Both the position numbers and the translations under genes were made by a program. Below the pieces are notes generated by a model. That model made no database searches. It saw nothing but the letters and a program-made list of their open reading frames with translations, and had not been told where the DNA came from. A stretch of 64,000 nt of DNA from Pluralibacter sp. UBA7423. Lineage in GTDB: Bacteria; Pseudomonadota; Gammaproteobacteria; Enterobacterales; Enterobacteriaceae. Location: the NCBI GenBank assembly GCA_002470465.1, contig DKMD01000018.1, forward strand, positions 29,046 through 93,045, read 5' to 3'. Positions 46,975 to 55,622 of the stretch are shown in pieces (within the stretch, counting starts at the first letter, position 1; every line of letters starts with the position of its first letter).

Positions 46975-48069
46975 TTATAGCCACCCTTCAACGGGATACC
47001 CGGAAAAAATGCGTTCCTTCGGCAGACTGGTGATGTAGTAAGGGTTAAGTAAAGGTGGTGCACCAGCAGCATTCAGTTTTTCAAGAGACTCGTCAGGGAG
47101 GATAATATCGAGCGAAGTAATATTCTGTACAATTTGTTCTGCTCTGCTGGCACCAATCAGTACGGATGATACTCCGGCCCTGTTCACGACCCAGGCGAGT
47201 GCGACCTGCGCCATGGGCCTGCCCATCTCTTCTGCGACTTCACGCAGGGTGTCCACAATCTGAAAATTTGTTTCAGTGAAGAGCAGTCCGCCAAAGGGAT
47301 TATCGCCATTCAGACGACCATCGCTTTTCTGCCCGGATTCGCCCGACGTGTTAGGCAGGCTCCCCGCAGGACCGGCGTTACTCAGCTTCTCCCGGCCATA
47401 TTTCCCCGTCAATAACCCCGCTCCCAGCGGGCTCCAGGCAACTAATCCCATACCCAGTGCTTTTCCTGCAGGGAGGATATCCAGCTCAACGCCTCTGTCT
47501 ATCAGTGAATAGGAATATTGCAGACCCACAGGCTCAGGTAACCCATTTGCACGGGCAAGAGTGGCAATCTGGGCAACGTACCATGAAGGTGCGTTAGAGA
47601 ACCCATAGTAGAGAATATCTCCCCGGCGAACGGCATCGGTTAATGCGTGCAGAACCTCTTCAGGCGGGGTTGTCTGGTCCCACACATGTGTCCAGAAAAG
47701 GTCGATATAATCTGTCCCCAGACGCCTGAGGGAGCCTTCGATGCCGTTACGGATGTTACGGGCTGAATTCCCCCCGGTCAGCGGCGTATCCTGCCTGCGT
47801 GGAAAACCCGCTTTGGTAGAGATAACGACCTTCTCACGATTGCCACTGCTGTTAATAAAACGCCCCAGCATCTCTTCGCTATTGCCACCCGCATAGACAT
47901 CAGCGGTGTCGACGAAATTACCACCGTTATTGATATAAGCATCGAAAATAGCGCGGGCACCGGCTTCATCGACTCCCCAGCGTCCGGCACCAAAAGTCAT
48001 AGCCCCCAGTGCAAGTGGGCTCACGATAAGGCCTGAGCGCCCCAGAGTGCGATAGCTGCAAAGATTCAT
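46975..48069 (-). CDS. Aldo/keto reductase
   Basis: A 364-residue NADPH-dependent oxidoreductase of the AKR superfamily, starting MNLCSYRTLGRSGLIVSPLA. The catalytic tetrad is D54, Y59, K86 and H128 (in FVDTADVYAG, STKAGF and FWTHVWDQ). The nucleotide site is near VLIGASRAEQIVQN. It probably reduces aldehydes or ketones; its natural substrate cannot be told. It is divergent from a LysR-type regulator, a common arrangement in which the regulator controls the reductase. The pair lies between two decayed IS3-family elements. Confidence 0.9.
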   Translation of the reverse strand: MNLCSYRTLGRSGLIVSPLALGAMTFGAGRWGVDEAGARAIFDAYINNGGNFVDTADVYAGGNSEEMLGRFINSSGNREKVVISTKAGFPRRQDTPLTGGNSARNIRNGIEGSLRRLGTDYIDLFWTHVWDQTTPPEEVLHALTDAVRRGDILYYGFSNAPSWYVAQIATLARANGLPEPVGLQYSYSLIDRGVELDILPAGKALGMGLVAWSPLGAGLLTGKYGREKLSNAGPAGSLPNTSGESGQKSDGRLNGDNPFGGLLFTETNFQIVDTLREVAEEMGRPMAQVALAWVVNRAGVSSVLIGASRAEQIVQNITSLDIILPDESLEKLNAAGAPPLLNPYYITSLPKERIFSGYPVEGWL

Positions 48070-48171
48070 GGTAGTATCTCTTCAATGAGTCAGAAAAGTT
48101 ATTAGCATACGACCATGTTACGGAATAACTAGCCCCGGTTCATGGCAAGACCTTGTGAGTGGGATGCAACA

Positions 48172-49065
48172 ATGAAACGTGGCGATCTCGACGATCTGGC
48201 AGCATTTGCTGTCGTGGCAAGAACGCGTAGCTTCACTCGTGCAGCTGCAGAAATGGGGTTATCACCCTCTGCGCTGAGTCATGCCATGCGTGGGCTTGAG
48301 CAGCGGCTGGGCGTCGTGCTGCTTGCCAGAACTACCCGTTCCGTTGCACCAACAGCAGCAGGTAGACAATTATTGCATTCGCTGGAGCCTGCCCTTGCCG
48401 GACTGGCTGAAGGCCTGGCCTCGCTTGCGAGCTGGCGGGGCACGCCAGCGGGCAATATCAGACTGACCACGCTTCACTATGCCTCCCGAACTCTCCTTGC
48501 CGACCGGCTACCTGCTTTTTTGCGGGAATATTCCGACGTGACTGTTGAAGTCACCATTGATGACCGGCTGACCGATATTGTCGCCGGAGGTTTTGATGCC
48601 GGGATCAGACCTGGCGGGGTTGTTGAAAATGATATGATTGCCATCAGGCTTGAACCTGATTCCCGCACACGAGTCGTGGGTACACCTGACTATTTCACAC
48701 GTCATCCCCGCCCACAATCACTGCAGGACTTGCAGGAGCATATTTGCATTAATTATCGCAGGGTAACGACCGGTGAGATTACGCCCTGGCGATTTGAGCG
48801 TGAGGGCGAAATGATAAATATCAGGACTCAGGGGCAATTGATCGTTAATGACGGGGTACTTGCTGGTGCAACCATTCGTGCTGGCGCAGGGCTGGGGGTC
48901 TTACTGGAGCATGAAATCACAGAGGAGCTGGCTGATGGCAGGCTTGTCTCAGTACTCGATGAGTGGAGCCCCGTATTTCACGGTTGTCATTTATATTATC
49001 CCAACAGGCAAATAACGCCTGCGTTAAGGGCGCTGACAGAGGCGTTGCGCTGGAAGGATAAGTGA
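48172..49065 (+). CDS. LysR-type transcriptional regulator
   Basis: A 297-residue regulator; ATG 48172 (MKRGDLDDLAAFAVVARTRS) is preferred over the upstream in-frame 48142. The winged helix (residues 5-64) includes SFTRAAAEMGLSPSALSHAM and LEQRLGVVLLARTTRSVAPT. The effector-binding domain follows. Homologs next to aldo/keto reductases are widespread. The 102 bp divergent gap should contain its operator for both genes; no perfect T-N11-A palindrome was fixed by eye. Confidence 0.92.
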   Translation: MKRGDLDDLAAFAVVARTRSFTRAAAEMGLSPSALSHAMRGLEQRLGVVLLARTTRSVAPTAAGRQLLHSLEPALAGLAEGLASLASWRGTPAGNIRLTTLHYASRTLLADRLPAFLREYSDVTVEVTIDDRLTDIVAGGFDAGIRPGGVVENDMIAIRLEPDSRTRVVGTPDYFTRHPRPQSLQDLQEHICINYRRVTTGEITPWRFEREGEMINIRTQGQLIVNDGVLAGATIRAGAGLGVLLEHEITEELADGRLVSVLDEWSPVFHGCHLYYPNRQITPALRALTEALRWKDK

Positions 49066-49269
49066 TATTCTTCAGTTAAGTAGTAAAGTTGTGACATTAA
49101 AATCCCCTATACCTTTGCCACTCAGTTAACTTCCTTAATTGTTATATCTTCAATCGTCAAGTTAGCTCTCATATCGTGCTGGCCAGCGTCTAAATACACT
49201 GGAATGAGTCGTTATCTTCAAGCATATATGTCCACTCACCATGTCCTGCCCCAGGATTAGATACAACCT
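49066..49269. other. Gap between LysR gene and IS remnant 2
   Basis: No gene or clear structure is seen. The composition is AT-rich. Confidence 0.3.
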
Positions 49270-49770
49270 TCAGTTAGTCATGTCAGTTGGTTTTTCTTCA
49301 TATTGCCAGTCCACTGCAAATTCAGCTGGAGTCTGGTAATCCAGCGATGAATATGGGCGGCACTTATTATAATCCTGCCGCCAGTCATTAATTGTTTTCC
49401 GGGCGTGAACAATATCGCTGAACTGGTGCTCATGCAGGCATTCATCTCTAAATCATCCGTTAAAACTCTCAATAAACCCGTTCTGAGTCGGTTTGCCCGG
49501 CTGGATAAGACACAGCTTCATGCCATGCTCAAAGGCCCATTGATCCAGTGCGCGGCAGGTGAATTCCGGACCCTGATCGGTCTTATCGTAGCCGGATAGC
49601 CAGGGAAAAGCGCGATACTGTCCAGAATACGCGTGACCTGTACGCCTGAAATCCCGGCTTCGACCTTGCGGAGAATACTGATGATCTGTTCGTCGGAAAA
49701 ACGCTTCTTCGCATGGATGCCCTTACGTTGTTGATGAAGACATTACTAACATCACGGTGTATTAATCAAC
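49270..49770 (-). mobile_element. Decayed IS3-family element 2 (internal deletion)
   Basis: Minus strand. An OrfA start reads MHAKKRFSDEQIISILRKVE and, after a deletion join, continues into OrfB residues DQGPEFTCRALDQWAFEHG, LCLIQPGKPTQNGFIESFNG, a TGA in place of an arginine codon, FRDECLHEHQFSDIVHARKT and NDWRQDYNKCRPYSSL, to the stop at 49270-49272. Most of OrfA and the first part of OrfB are gone. It differs in sequence from element 1. Exact termini were not found. Confidence 0.8.
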
Positions 49771-50023
49771 GGGGGGCTGGTCACTGTTGTTGCTTAAAGT
49801 CAATCACTTACGACTTTTATCAAACTAAAAAGCTGTAAAAGTAGACATTTGTCGACTTTTCATCTTAAAGTCCCCGGGTTGGCACTAGACAAAACCAGTG
49901 CTTGGTTATCAAATGGTTAAAAGATTTTTTGCTGAGCGTAAATGACCGACTAAATTTTTACATAAAGGTCGGCATGTATCTCAGCGTTTGCAAACACCGT
50001 GACACACCTCTTCGGGAGTATTT
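49771..50023. other. Promoter region of the POT transporter
   Basis: AT-rich DNA with AGTAGACATTTGTCGACTTTTC forming a short inverted repeat (AGTMGAC / GTCGACT) near 49840-49860, and the ribosome site GGGAG before ATG 50024. No operator can be named. Confidence 0.35.
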
Positions 50024-51577
50024 ATGCAGTCCTCTGCTCAACATAACGAAGGCCGGACGTTCTTCGGCCACCCTTATCCTCTCGGTTCGCTGTTCTTCAC
50101 TGAGATGTGGGAGCGCTTTTCCTTCTACGGCATTCGTCCACTGCTGATCCTGTTTATGGCGGCGACCGTTTATGACGGCGGAATGGGGCTTGCACGTGAA
50201 AACGCCTCGGCCATCGTCGGGATTTTTGCCGGGGCCATGTACCTGGCGGCTCTGCCGGGCGGCTGGCTTGCGGATAACTGGCTTGGCCAGCAGAAAGCAG
50301 TCTGGTACGGTTCGATTCTGATTGCGCTCGGGCACCTGTCAATTGCACTGTCGGCCTTTATGGGCGATACGCTGTTCTTCGTTGGCCTGATGTTTATCGT
50401 ACTCGGCTCTGGCCTGTTCAAAACCTGTATTTCGGTTATGGTGGGCACGCTCTACAAAGCCGGTGATGCCCGACGCGACGGTGGTTTTTCGCTGTTCTAC
50501 ATGGGCATTAACATCGGTTCGTTTATCGCACCGCTGATCTCCGGCTGGCTGATTAAAACACACGGCTGGCACTGGGGCTTTGGCATCGGCGGCATCGGGA
50601 TGCTGGTGGCGCTGATTATTTTCCGCGTGTTTGCCGTACCATCAATGAAACGCTACGACCGCGAAGTAGGGCTGGATTCCACCTGGAACAGCCCGGTTTC
50701 GAAGAAAAAAGGCGTTGGCGGTTGGCTGCTGGCGCTGGCAGTGGGCGTTGCAGTGATTGTCACGCTGATTGCCCGGGGCATTATCATTATCAACCCTGTC
50801 GCGGTTGCCAGCGCGCTGGTGTACGTTATTGCGGCCTCCGTGGCGCTCTACTTCATTTATCTTTTCCTCTTCGCCGGTCTGAACCGCAAAGAGCGCGCAC
50901 GACTGCTGGTGTGCTTTATTCTGCTGGTCTCTGCGGCGTTCTTCTGGTCGGCATTTGAGCAAAAGCCAACCTCCTTCAACCTGTTTGCGAACGACTACAC
51001 CAATCGCATGATCGGTGATTTTGAAATTCCGGCAGTTTGGTTCCAGTCCATCAATGCGCTGTTTATCATTATTTTGGCCCCGGTGTTCAGCTGGCTGTGG
51101 CCGATGCTGGCGCGCAAGAACGTTCGCCCGGGCAGTATCACCAAGTTCGTGATCGGCATTTTGTTTGCTGCCGCAGGCTTTGGCCTGATGATGCTGGCGG
51201 CGAAGGACGTGCTTGGCAACGGTGGCGCAGGTGTCTCACCGATGTGGCTGGTAGGTAGCATCCTTATGCTGACGCTCGGTGAGCTTTGCCTGAGCCCGAT
51301 TGGCCTGGCGACCATGACGCTGTTGGCGCCGGAAAGAATGCGCGGTCAAATGATGGGGCTGTGGTTCTGCGCCAGCGCGTTGGGTAACCTGGCGGCAGGT
51401 CTGATTGGCGGTCACGTCAAGGCCGACCAGCTGGATATGCTGCCAGACCTCTTCGCTCGTTGTTCTGTGGCGCTGCTGATCTGTGCTGCGGTATTAATTG
51501 TGCTGATTGTCCCGGTACGCCGAATGCTGGAAAATGCGCAGGTTAAGACGGAAACAAAACCTACCGCAAACGTCTGA
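50024..51577 (+). CDS. POT-family proton-coupled peptide transporter
   Basis: A 517-residue inner-membrane protein with about 14 helices. The proton-coupling motif ExxER is in FFTEMWERFSFYG (E27, E30, R31), and the family signatures GAMYLAALPGGWLADNWLG and FSLFYMGINIGSFIAPLISG are clear. It differs from DtpA, DtpB, DtpC and DtpD of E. coli in its N-terminus. It should import di- or tripeptides; some family members carry nitrate or other compounds instead. It has its own terminator and no operon partner. Confidence 0.9.
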   Translation: MQSSAQHNEGRTFFGHPYPLGSLFFTEMWERFSFYGIRPLLILFMAATVYDGGMGLARENASAIVGIFAGAMYLAALPGGWLADNWLGQQKAVWYGSILIALGHLSIALSAFMGDTLFFVGLMFIVLGSGLFKTCISVMVGTLYKAGDARRDGGFSLFYMGINIGSFIAPLISGWLIKTHGWHWGFGIGGIGMLVALIIFRVFAVPSMKRYDREVGLDSTWNSPVSKKKGVGGWLLALAVGVAVIVTLIARGIIIINPVAVASALVYVIAASVALYFIYLFLFAGLNRKERARLLVCFILLVSAAFFWSAFEQKPTSFNLFANDYTNRMIGDFEIPAVWFQSINALFIIILAPVFSWLWPMLARKNVRPGSITKFVIGILFAAAGFGLMMLAAKDVLGNGGAGVSPMWLVGSILMLTLGELCLSPIGLATMTLLAPERMRGQMMGLWFCASALGNLAAGLIGGHVKADQLDMLPDLFARCSVALLICAAVLIVLIVPVRRMLENAQVKTETKPTANV

Positions 51578-51596
51578 TCATTTTCTTTATCTGAAT

Positions 51597-51630
51597 AAAC
51601 GGGCCCTATTTGGGCCTGTTTGTTTTGTCA
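51597..51630 (+). terminator. Terminator after the POT gene
   Basis: AACGGGCCC-TATTT-GGGCCTGTT with one G-U pair, then TGTTTTG. Confidence 0.75.
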
Positions 51631-51676
51631 TAATCAGCTGTATGCTTTAGTTGAAACTTAACGTGAGCTAATGGCT

Positions 51677-52168
51677 TCACTTCACCACTACGGCCTGGAA
51701 GGAACGTTTGCAGGAGAATGTCGGTAGTGTCCCTATAAAAAAAAGATAGTTGTTATTGAACTGTTTTATTATTTTAATGTAAATATCTTTGCCTTCATAA
51801 ACATAAAAATCAGGAAAGCGCTGTGCCATCCACTCATCGCTGACGGAATCATCGGGATACTTGATATTATGCATCGAGCGTAATACATAGGTATTTTGAT
51901 TCCGTTGGTAATCAAATAAAATTTTTCGATTGAAGATCTTAGTGGGATCTTCTTCCAGATAGCCGTTCAGGCTCAGGGAACCACCTGTTTTATTGAATAC
52001 GTAGTGCGATGTTCCATGAACATTACCTTGTGAACCATGGCTTATGTGATTAGCCACGCAGGAAATGGTATTATCATGCTTCGATATCCACAGGATATAA
52101 GTCAGGCTGGCGCTGGCAAACAGCGCTACAGCAATCAGAAGAAGTACCGATAAATTCTTTAGCATCAC
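51677..52168 (-). CDS. FidL-like single-span partner protein 2
   Basis: A 163-residue protein that overlaps the ToxR-like gene upstream by four bases. The N-terminal helix (residues 6-28) should hold it in the inner membrane with a periplasmic domain. C37 (ISCVAN) and C153 (FSCKRS) match the two cysteines of copies 1 and 3, and the block NRKILFDYQ aligns with SRIIYFSGEY of copy 1 and SRQVLFHYK of copy 3. PDFYVYEGKDIYI is also shared in pattern. It probably modulates the paired regulator at the membrane. Confidence 0.65.
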   Translation of the reverse strand: MMLKNLSVLLLIAVALFASASLTYILWISKHDNTISCVANHISHGSQGNVHGTSHYVFNKTGGSLSLNGYLEEDPTKIFNRKILFDYQRNQNTYVLRSMHNIKYPDDSVSDEWMAQRFPDFYVYEGKDIYIKIIKQFNNNYLFFIGTLPTFSCKRSFQAVVVK

Positions 52169-53028
52169 TTATTGGACTCAAAGAAATAATCTGAAATACA
52201 GGTATTATGTTGGCTCATCGGCTTATCACAGCGAATGATAGAGGTTCGAGGCAACATCGGAAAGTGTGAAATATATAGCCAGGGATAGTTCTGGCAGCTT
52301 CGCTCAAAACGGTTAACATATGAAAGGGCTTTATCTTTATCAGCTTTGCTTTTGATATTTTTTGAAAGAAAGACTCTGCATTCTCCGTGTGAAATAGAGG
52401 CAGAATAGGTTTCAAAGTAGCGGTGATTAGTGGCATTGTCAGAGCCTATGGCAAATGCCATAAAGAGCGTCAACAAAATAAAAATAATGAGGATAAGGCT
52501 GCTTATCTGCTTGATTGATAGCCGGTGAGCAAGAACACGCAGGCTAGCTTTCTGTGCTGGTGGGAACAATTTTGTGTCCCCTGGAGCATGCTGTGTCTCG
52601 ATGGTTAAACCTGGGCTCATGCTGTCATCTTCTTGTTCATGAATAGCATTTGCATGATCGTGCCTGATTTCCGCCTCGTGATCGGCGACCAGCTTCTTAA
52701 CCTGGGTGCCGCTGGCCAGCGTCAGGCCAATGCGCGGAATGGTCACGATCAGATTTTCAACTACCCCTAACTTTTTTAATCCCTTTCGTAGAATTGAGAT
52801 GTTCTGATAATAGGTATTCAGTGAGACCTGCATCCCACTTTGCTCCCAGACAATATCCATGACCTCATGTTGGGTAACAATATTTCCCTGGCGATTAATC
52901 AATAGCAGCAGACAGCGACTGGCGGGATAATTTAGTACCACTACATTGTTGGGGTCATGCAAATCCCGTAGCGTACTCGTCGCTGGATGAAATTCTAAAG
53001 TGTTATTTATAATATAATGATTGTGCAT
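52165..53028 (-). CDS. ToxR/MarT-like transmembrane wHTH regulator 2
   Basis: A 287-residue regulator. The winged helix covers about residues 10-106 (RCLLLLINRQGNIVTQHEVM, NTYYQNISILRKGLKKLG, wing IVTIPRIGLTL). An acidic, histidine-rich linker follows (ADHEAEIRHDHANAIHEQED), then one membrane helix (about 176-194) and a periplasmic tail with C217, C245, C267 and C277. AGGAAG precedes the ATG. It is divergent from the LuxR-type gene at 53483 and close to fimbrial locus 2, which it may control. Confidence 0.8.
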   Translation of the reverse strand: MHNHYIINNTLEFHPATSTLRDLHDPNNVVVLNYPASRCLLLLINRQGNIVTQHEVMDIVWEQSGMQVSLNTYYQNISILRKGLKKLGVVENLIVTIPRIGLTLASGTQVKKLVADHEAEIRHDHANAIHEQEDDSMSPGLTIETQHAPGDTKLFPPAQKASLRVLAHRLSIKQISSLILIIFILLTLFMAFAIGSDNATNHRYFETYSASISHGECRVFLSKNIKSKADKDKALSYVNRFERSCQNYPWLYISHFPMLPRTSIIRCDKPMSQHNTCISDYFFESNK

Positions 53029-53482
53029 AGCTTCCTTTCTTTTTCTCCATAAATATAAAGCAGTTCTTTGTTTGTAAGAGATAAATTGAGGTTTTTTTAA
53101 CTGATAAAGGGTGTTTGTTAAAGATTATTTTTTGGATTATACACCCCCTGAAAAAGGATTTTTCTGAAAAATAGTCATATTTAGCAATGCTCATGCTTCT
53201 AAACTTGATTTTTACAGCGGGCAGAAAACTTAAGGAAAGGGCTCTTTTCTACGACTGCGCTGTGTTATTTATTGACACCGGTAACCGATAATCTTTGTGA
53301 TGACTGATGTTTTTGAAATGATTGTGAATTAATCTTTATTTGGCTTTAAACATGCAGCGGAAATACTTCAAATAATTTCAGGTGCGCCTGGGAAAGCCTC
53401 TTCGCCATAATGGAATGACAACTCAGTAATCAAAATCAGAACAAATCTAACGGCATGTGCACCAGGGAGTAAGGAGGGGGGT
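53029..53482. promoter_or_regulatory. Divergent promoter region, AT-rich
   Basis: 454 bp between the ToxR-like gene (minus) and the LuxR-type gene (plus), very AT-rich at the ToxR-like side. Both promoters must lie here. A perfect AAGGAGG (53471-53477) serves the LuxR-type gene. No operator can be fixed. Confidence 0.45.
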
Positions 53483-54085
53483 ATGCTGAATATACCAGGG
53501 TCAGAAGGGCGGATGACCGTTGCATTATCAGATGCGAATCATTTTGTCCGCAACGCAATTTATACTTTATTACAGGAGCTGGATACGCAGGGGAAAATCA
53601 GCGTCTCGGTCAGAAATTATCCATTGCTGGAAAATACGCAGGAACAAAGCGATATCGACTTGGTATTCTGGTCCGGCCTGGAATCAGGCACCGGATATGG
53701 TTGTCTGGAATATGTCAAAGAGGCGCGGGAAAAATACCCCAAAATGGCAATCTGCATGTACTCACAACAGCCTGACTCCTCATTGTATATTCGTGGTCAT
53801 ATTGATGCCTGGCTCTCATTGAATGAACCCTTGTCGACATGGCGAAGCTATATCATGAAAGTGATCGATGCCAGCACCTGTTCACGCAAAAAAAATTCCG
53901 GTGAGTTTCCGTTAACGGAAAGTGAATGGGAAGTCCTTAAAGCCATTAAAGCGGGCGACTCTTTGCAGGATATCGCCGTAAAAACAGAAAACAGCTATCG
54001 CCGGGTCAGTGCATTAAAAAACTCGGCAATCCGTAAACTTGGGTTGCGCAATAAAACAGAACTGCTGTTATTTCTGACGCGTTAA
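53483..54085 (+). CDS. LuxR-type regulator A of fimbrial locus 2
   Basis: A 200-residue protein. An N-terminal receiver-like fold without a clear phosphoacceptor (MTVALSDANHFVRNAIYTLL; DIDLVFWSG) is followed by a LuxR-type helix-turn-helix in the last 60 residues: LTESEWEVLKAIKAG, then YRRVSALKNSAIRKLGLRNK. That C-terminal part is nearly identical in plan to regulator B at 59514, so the two are paralogs. It ends 11 bp from the 3' end of the convergent adhesin gene. Such pairs often set fimbrial expression; the direction of action is unknown. Confidence 0.85.
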   Translation: MLNIPGSEGRMTVALSDANHFVRNAIYTLLQELDTQGKISVSVRNYPLLENTQEQSDIDLVFWSGLESGTGYGCLEYVKEAREKYPKMAICMYSQQPDSSLYIRGHIDAWLSLNEPLSTWRSYIMKVIDASTCSRKKNSGEFPLTESEWEVLKAIKAGDSLQDIAVKTENSYRRVSALKNSAIRKLGLRNKTELLLFLTR

Positions 54086-54096
54086 GTTGTTGTGCG

Positions 54097-55107
54097 TTAT
54101 TGATAGGAAAATGTCAGGCTGGCTAACGCGTTAGCCGTGCCTGGCACAATGGTCCCCTTACGTACATACCTCACCTGGAAAGGCAGCGAGACGGTTTGCG
54201 CCGTGGTAGTGGTGGTGATGTAAAACTGGTTGGCTGTGCCTGCGGCAGAACTATCCTGCCCCAGATGAAGAGGGCCTGTGCCATCGTAATAAAATGCTAC
54301 TCCCAGCGCGCCGGCGGTTGAATCTAAGGTAAGGGCAACCGCGTCGCTGTTGTTTGACGGATAACTTTGATCGCTCAGGACGGCGCTCAGGGAGATGCCG
54401 GCGTCGCAATCCAGAGTGACGTTAAATGCGCCGGCAGCAGCCATGCTGCCTACCGTGGGCAGTTGACGAATATCCACAGCACCCAGATTGACGCTTGCAG
54501 ATTTGGTGATCACCACGCAGCCGGTCGCGGTGACGGTGATTGTGGTGGGGTTAATGATAACGCTGGCCGTTTTGGTTTCATTGTTGTACGCCGTGAGCAG
54601 CGCTGCGTTGATGGTCGGCGTGACATAAACCCCTGATACCAGCGGCTGTCCTGTTTTGATAAAGGTCACCTTGCCGGACCACCCCAGATTTTGCGCAAAC
54701 CCGCTGGTGCCGTCTGCCGGATAGGTTTGCGTTACGCCGTTTTGCAATGGCATGTAGGCGCTGCCGTAAAAATCTTTCAGGCCAATAATGTAGCCAATGC
54801 CCGGAATGCCGGTTTCGAAGATGGTGTAGCTTTTGCCGTCGAGCGTTACGCTCATGCCGGTCGAGACAGTCCCGCTACCGGGTTCCATCGTGCCTTTGCT
54901 GCACAAAAAGACCAGCCCACACCAGAACACCTCCTGCACATCTGCAGTGGCACTCCAGTTGCTGCCAATTACTTTACCCGGAACGATGGAGTTTGCCGGA
55001 CCGGAGTAGGTCAGTGGGACAGGGGAGAGCACGATATCGGCGACCCAGTTCAATGCCCAGGCCTGGATGCTGAACAGAAAAGTGATTAAAAAAGTCAATG
55101 TCTTCAT
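54097..55107 (-). CDS. Two-domain fimbrial tip adhesin, locus 2
   Basis: A 336-residue exported protein, with signal peptide MKTLTFLITFLFSIQAWA. The N-terminal half (to about residue 175) is probably the receptor-binding domain, with the cysteine pair FWCGLVFLCSKG; the C-terminal half is a pilin domain starting near ITVTATGCVVITKSASVNLG, with a second cysteine in LDCDAGIS and ending LASLTFSYQ. This layout is FimH-like. It begins in a four-base overlap with the minor-subunit stop and is the last gene of the operon. Receptor specificity cannot be read from the sequence. Confidence 0.8.
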   Translation of the reverse strand: MKTLTFLITFLFSIQAWALNWVADIVLSPVPLTYSGPANSIVPGKVIGSNWSATADVQEVFWCGLVFLCSKGTMEPGSGTVSTGMSVTLDGKSYTIFETGIPGIGYIIGLKDFYGSAYMPLQNGVTQTYPADGTSGFAQNLGWSGKVTFIKTGQPLVSGVYVTPTINAALLTAYNNETKTASVIINPTTITVTATGCVVITKSASVNLGAVDIRQLPTVGSMAAAGAFNVTLDCDAGISLSAVLSDQSYPSNNSDAVALTLDSTAGALGVAFYYDGTGPLHLGQDSSAAGTANQFYITTTTTAQTVSLPFQVRYVRKGTIVPGTANALASLTFSYQ

Positions 55108-55622
55108 TGGTACTCCACAAGCCAGGTGGCCGTTGCTGATACATCCCCGGCGCCGACAGTGGACTGCGTGGCGATCATACGGGCATAAAATTTCATCTCT
55201 ACGTCGCTGGCTCCTGCCTGTCCATAGAACTTAGTCTGCGTATTTAAAGGCACGAGCTGGTCGTCTGAGTCGAATAGCGCAAGGGCAACTCCACTTGCGC
55301 CGCCGGTGGTCGTTTTTAACCATTGTGCGTTGGCAGGAGCGGGCGTGCCGGTAAAGCGAACCTTTGCCCCGGTGAACGTTGGACCGCAGTTTTGAAGGCT
55401 CAGCGTGAACCAGGATTTCACATTGCCCATGCTGCCTGCTGTACGAAACTGTCCGGTGCCGATTGTGCCAAGAGGAACCGTCAGGGTTTTTGCATCTGCG
55501 GCAACGTCGCAGGTATTGCCAATGATGCTGCCGGTGATGGAAATTAAAACGTCGTACCCGTGGGCTGGGGCTTGCAGAAGAGAGCCCGCCAGCAGGGCGA
55601 TTGCACAGAAACGTTTATTCAT
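55104..55622 (-). CDS. Minor fimbrial subunit, locus 2
   Basis: A 172-residue pilin-like protein from ATG 55622 (MNKRFCAIALLAGSLLQAPA), which overlaps the usher stop in TCAT; the longer frame from 55700 lies inside the usher gene. Features: ITGSIIGNTCDVAAD, a second cysteine in LQNCGPTFTG, and the C-terminus ATATWLVEYQ with penultimate-strand tyrosine. It probably links the adhesin to the shaft. Both ends overlap neighbours by four bases, so translation is coupled. Confidence 0.82.
   Translation of the reverse strand: MNKRFCAIALLAGSLLQAPAHGYDVLISITGSIIGNTCDVAADAKTLTVPLGTIGTGQFRTAGSMGNVKSWFTLSLQNCGPTFTGAKVRFTGTPAPANAQWLKTTTGGASGVALALFDSDDQLVPLNTQTKFYGQAGASDVEMKFYARMIATQSTVGAGDVSATATWLVEYQ

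Noticed and set aside
49270..49770. Intact transposase
   Set aside because: The frame joins OrfA and OrfB by deletion and contains an internal TGA.
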